Shown here in pieces: positions 62,255 to 64,000 of a stretch of 64,000 nt of DNA. Numbering within the stretch: position 1 is the stretch's first letter; every line of letters starts with the position of its first letter. This DNA comes from Modestobacter roseus (GTDB taxonomy: Bacteria; Actinomycetota; Actinomycetes; Mycobacteriales; Geodermatophilaceae). The DNA is taken from assembly GCF_007994135.1 (NCBI RefSeq), contig NZ_VLKF01000001.1, positions 1,550,001 to 1,614,000 on the forward strand, written 5' to 3'. A model generated the notes under the pieces. That model saw only the letters and a list, made by a program, of their open reading frames with translations. It was not told the DNA's origin and searched no databases. The position numbers and the translations under genes were made by a program.

Positions 62255-62869
62255 TCAGCCTCCGGGACGCTCCCCCTCGACCGCCACGCCGGGCGCGAAC
62301 TGCTGGCGGGCCAGCAGGACCATGGCGGCGATCTCCTCGGACGTCGCGGCGTCCCCGGCGGCGAGGGCCCAGTGCTCGATCGCCGTGGCCGCCGCCTGCT
62401 GCACCGCCGGGCTGACCTCCCAGGCCCGGGGGTCGGCGACCTCGTCCCCGGCGAGGTACCCGGCCAGCCCGAGCAGCTGGACGTCCCACCCGGGCCCCAG
62501 GAGGAGCGCGGCGTCGCCGGTCTGGAAGACCGTGTGCTCCAGCTCCAGCGACGTGCCCTCCCCGTCGGCGGACAGCCGCACCCGGACGACGCTGGCCGGC
62601 CCGCCCCAGGTGACGTCCAGCGCGCGCGGCGGCTCGCACTCGCGCACCGCGCCGATCTCCTCACCCGCCACCCGGAGGACACCGCCCGGCCGGAGCTCAC
62701 CGGTGACCACGACGTACCAGCGGCCCAGCCGCTCCGGGTCGGTGATCGCGCGCCACACGTCGGTGACGGCCGCGTCGTACCGGCGCCGCAGGCCGACGGC
62801 GACCCCGTCGCTCCCCCGCTGCCGCACCTCGCGGTGCACCAGGCCGAGCTCCTCGACCAGATCCCGCAC
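62255..62869 (-). CDS. SRPBCC/AHSA1-domain protein
   Basis: 204 residues. Residues about 28-150 form the START/Bet v1-like fold: RRYDAAVTDVWRAITDPERLGRWYVVVTGEL and DVTWGGPASVVRVRLSADGEGTSLELEHTVF. The remainder is a helical tail. Members bind hydrophobic ligands or act as co-chaperones; often regulated by a linked ArsR, which is not seen here. GTG with GGGAGG three to four bases upstream. Confidence 0.85.
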   Translation of the reverse strand: MRDLVEELGLVHREVRQRGSDGVAVGLRRRYDAAVTDVWRAITDPERLGRWYVVVTGELRPGGVLRVAGEEIGAVRECEPPRALDVTWGGPASVVRVRLSADGEGTSLELEHTVFQTGDAALLLGPGWDVQLLGLAGYLAGDEVADPRAWEVSPAVQQAAATAIEHWALAAGDAATSEEIAAMVLLARQQFAPGVAVEGERPGG

Positions 62870-62965
62870 GATCCTCCCTCGGTGTCGGTCGCGACCGTGG
62901 CAGAGCGCGGCACGTCACTCCACCGGTTTCCGGGCGGCCGGGTCCGGATCGCGGGACACTGAGGC

Positions 62966-64000
62966 GTGACCGACGTGGCAGTGCAGTGGGCAGGGATCAA
63001 CTGGGCCGGCAACTACGAGTACGGCGCGAGGGAGCTGCACCGGCCGGCGAGCGTGGCCGAGCTGCAGGAGCTGGTCGCGCGGACCCCCCGACTGCGGGCG
63101 CTCGGTTCCCGGCACTCGTTCACCGCGATCCCCGACTCCGCCGAGCTGGTCAGCCTCGAGGAGCTGACCGGCACCGACGTCGACGTCGCCGCAGACCGGC
63201 GGACCGTGACCGTCGACGCGGGCATCCGCTACGGCGAGCTGGCCGCCGCGCTGCACCGCGAGGGGCTGGCGCTGCACAACCTCGCCTCGCTCCCGCACAT
63301 CTCGGTGGCCGGCGCCGTCGCCACCGCCACGCACGGCTCCGGGGTCGGCAACCGCAACCTGGCCGGCGCCGTCGCCGGGCTGCAACTGGTCACCTCCGAC
63401 GGCGAGCTGCTGCGGGCCACCCGCGGCGACGCGGACTTCCCCGGCCTGGTCGTCGGCCTCGGCGCGCTCGGCGTCGTCACCCGGGTCACCCTCGACGTCG
63501 AGCCGGCCTTCGAGGTGCGGCAGCGGGTCTTCGAGCAGCTGCCCTGGGACACCCTCTTCGAGCGCTTCGACGACGTCGTCTCCGCCGGCTACAGCGTCAG
63601 CCTCTTCACCCTGTTCGGCGACGCGCTGGACATGATCTGGGTGAAGTCGCGCACCGACGCCGGCGCGGGCCCGGTGGGCGAGCTGTTCGGCGCCCGCGAG
63701 GCCGACGGCGAGCGGCACCCGATCCCCGGCATCGACCCCGCGCCGACCACCGGCCAGCTGGGCGCCCCCGGGTCGTGGTCGGACCGGCTGCCGCACTTCC
63801 GGATGGGCTTCACGCCCAGCAACGGCGACGAGATCCAGTCGGAGTTCCTCCTCCCCCGCGACCAGGCCGTCCCCGCGCTGCAGGCGCTGCTCCGGCTGGG
63901 CCCGCGCATCCGGCCGCTGCTGCAGACCTGCGAGATCCGCACGATCGCCGCCGACGACCTCTGGATGAGCACCGCGTACGAGCAGGACTCGATCGCGCTG
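62966..64000 (+). CDS. Alditol oxidase / arabinono-lactone oxidase-like flavoprotein (partial, 3' end outside window)
   Basis: First 345 codons; homologues are about 415-420 residues. FAD-binding PCMH domain with LGSRHSF (His50 would bind FAD covalently), SLPHISVAGAVATATHGSG and GLGALGVVTRVTLDVEP; substrate domain with SYSVSLFT-like GYSVSLFTLFG, FRMGFTPSNGDEIQSEFLLPR and LQTCEIRTIAADD. This pattern matches streptomycete alditol oxidase (xylitol/sorbitol, O2, giving H2O2). GTG five bases after GACACT, possibly leaderless. Confidence 0.9.
   Translation, partial: MTDVAVQWAGINWAGNYEYGARELHRPASVAELQELVARTPRLRALGSRHSFTAIPDSAELVSLEELTGTDVDVAADRRTVTVDAGIRYGELAAALHREGLALHNLASLPHISVAGAVATATHGSGVGNRNLAGAVAGLQLVTSDGELLRATRGDADFPGLVVGLGALGVVTRVTLDVEPAFEVRQRVFEQLPWDTLFERFDDVVSAGYSVSLFTLFGDALDMIWVKSRTDAGAGPVGELFGAREADGERHPIPGIDPAPTTGQLGAPGSWSDRLPHFRMGFTPSNGDEIQSEFLLPRDQAVPALQALLRLGPRIRPLLQTCEIRTIAADDLWMSTAYEQDSIAL

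Overview
This is a very GC-rich (clearly above 70%) bacterial chromosome segment with dense, often overlapping genes, many GTG starts, an F420/LLM-type oxidoreductase, LigB/LigC-like ATP-dependent DNA ligase, DUF2207/DUF2254 membrane proteins and a pyrimidine-poor codon style. All of this points to a free-living actinobacterium; the gene mix fits Geodermatophilaceae or a relative, but that placement is an inference. I see no rRNA, tRNA, phage, insertion sequence or CRISPR array. Both ends cut genes: a solute-binding lipoprotein on the left and an alditol-oxidase-like flavoprotein on the right.

Layout. 1-6.7 kb: a NitT/TauT-type ABC transporter with a cytosine-deaminase-type amidohydrolase, a three-copy palindromic repeat, a VanB/PDR-type reductase divergent from a FAD-linked oxidase, and a PNPOx-fold protein. 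6.7-9.7 kb: XRE-cupin regulator, methyltransferase and 14-helix MFS pump. 9.9-13.9 kb: two-gene ABC exporter with an OmpR/histidine-kinase pair. 14-18.1 kb: Lrp regulator and a branched-chain 2-oxoacid (or pyruvate) dehydrogenase E1a-E1b-E2 operon. 18.1-24.5 kb: phenylacetate catabolism (TetR, paaK, paaABCDE, FlK-like thioesterase) with a TetR-type operator between paaK and paaA. 24.7-27.5 kb: cold-shock protein, a small Cys-rich protein and a SNF2 helicase.

28.1-39 kb is the most interesting part. purU, folD, metF and a very convincing ligM homologue (tetrahydrofolate-dependent vanillate/3-O-methylgallate O-demethylase) run in one direction. They form a complete chain: aromatic methoxyl to methyl-THF to methylene-THF to formyl-THF to formate plus free THF. 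Next to them are an isolated folP, a CYP199-like P450 (4-methoxybenzoate O-demethylase type) that carries a one-base frameshift, its PDR-type reductase, an IclR regulator and a catalytic-core-only MetE homologue. I read this as a lignin-derived methoxyaromatic and one-carbon island.

39-64 kb is ordinary accessory and housekeeping content: SelO, a small XRE/membrane-protein pair, DUF2207, phosphoketolase, a Ca2+-type P-ATPase, a secreted ARB_07466-like protein, an LLM oxidoreductase fused to a hemerythrin domain, DUF2254, patatin, SGNH hydrolase, GT4 glycosyltransferase, a PolA-like polymerase, ATP-dependent DNA ligase, an LLM monooxygenase, an SRPBCC protein and alditol oxidase.

Across the window there are repeated short in-frame tandem duplications (12-15 bp) at gene ends and linkers, several large perfect inverted repeats (two of which contain a start codon), and several genes whose start codon lies 5-7 nt after a -10-like hexamer, suggesting leaderless transcripts.
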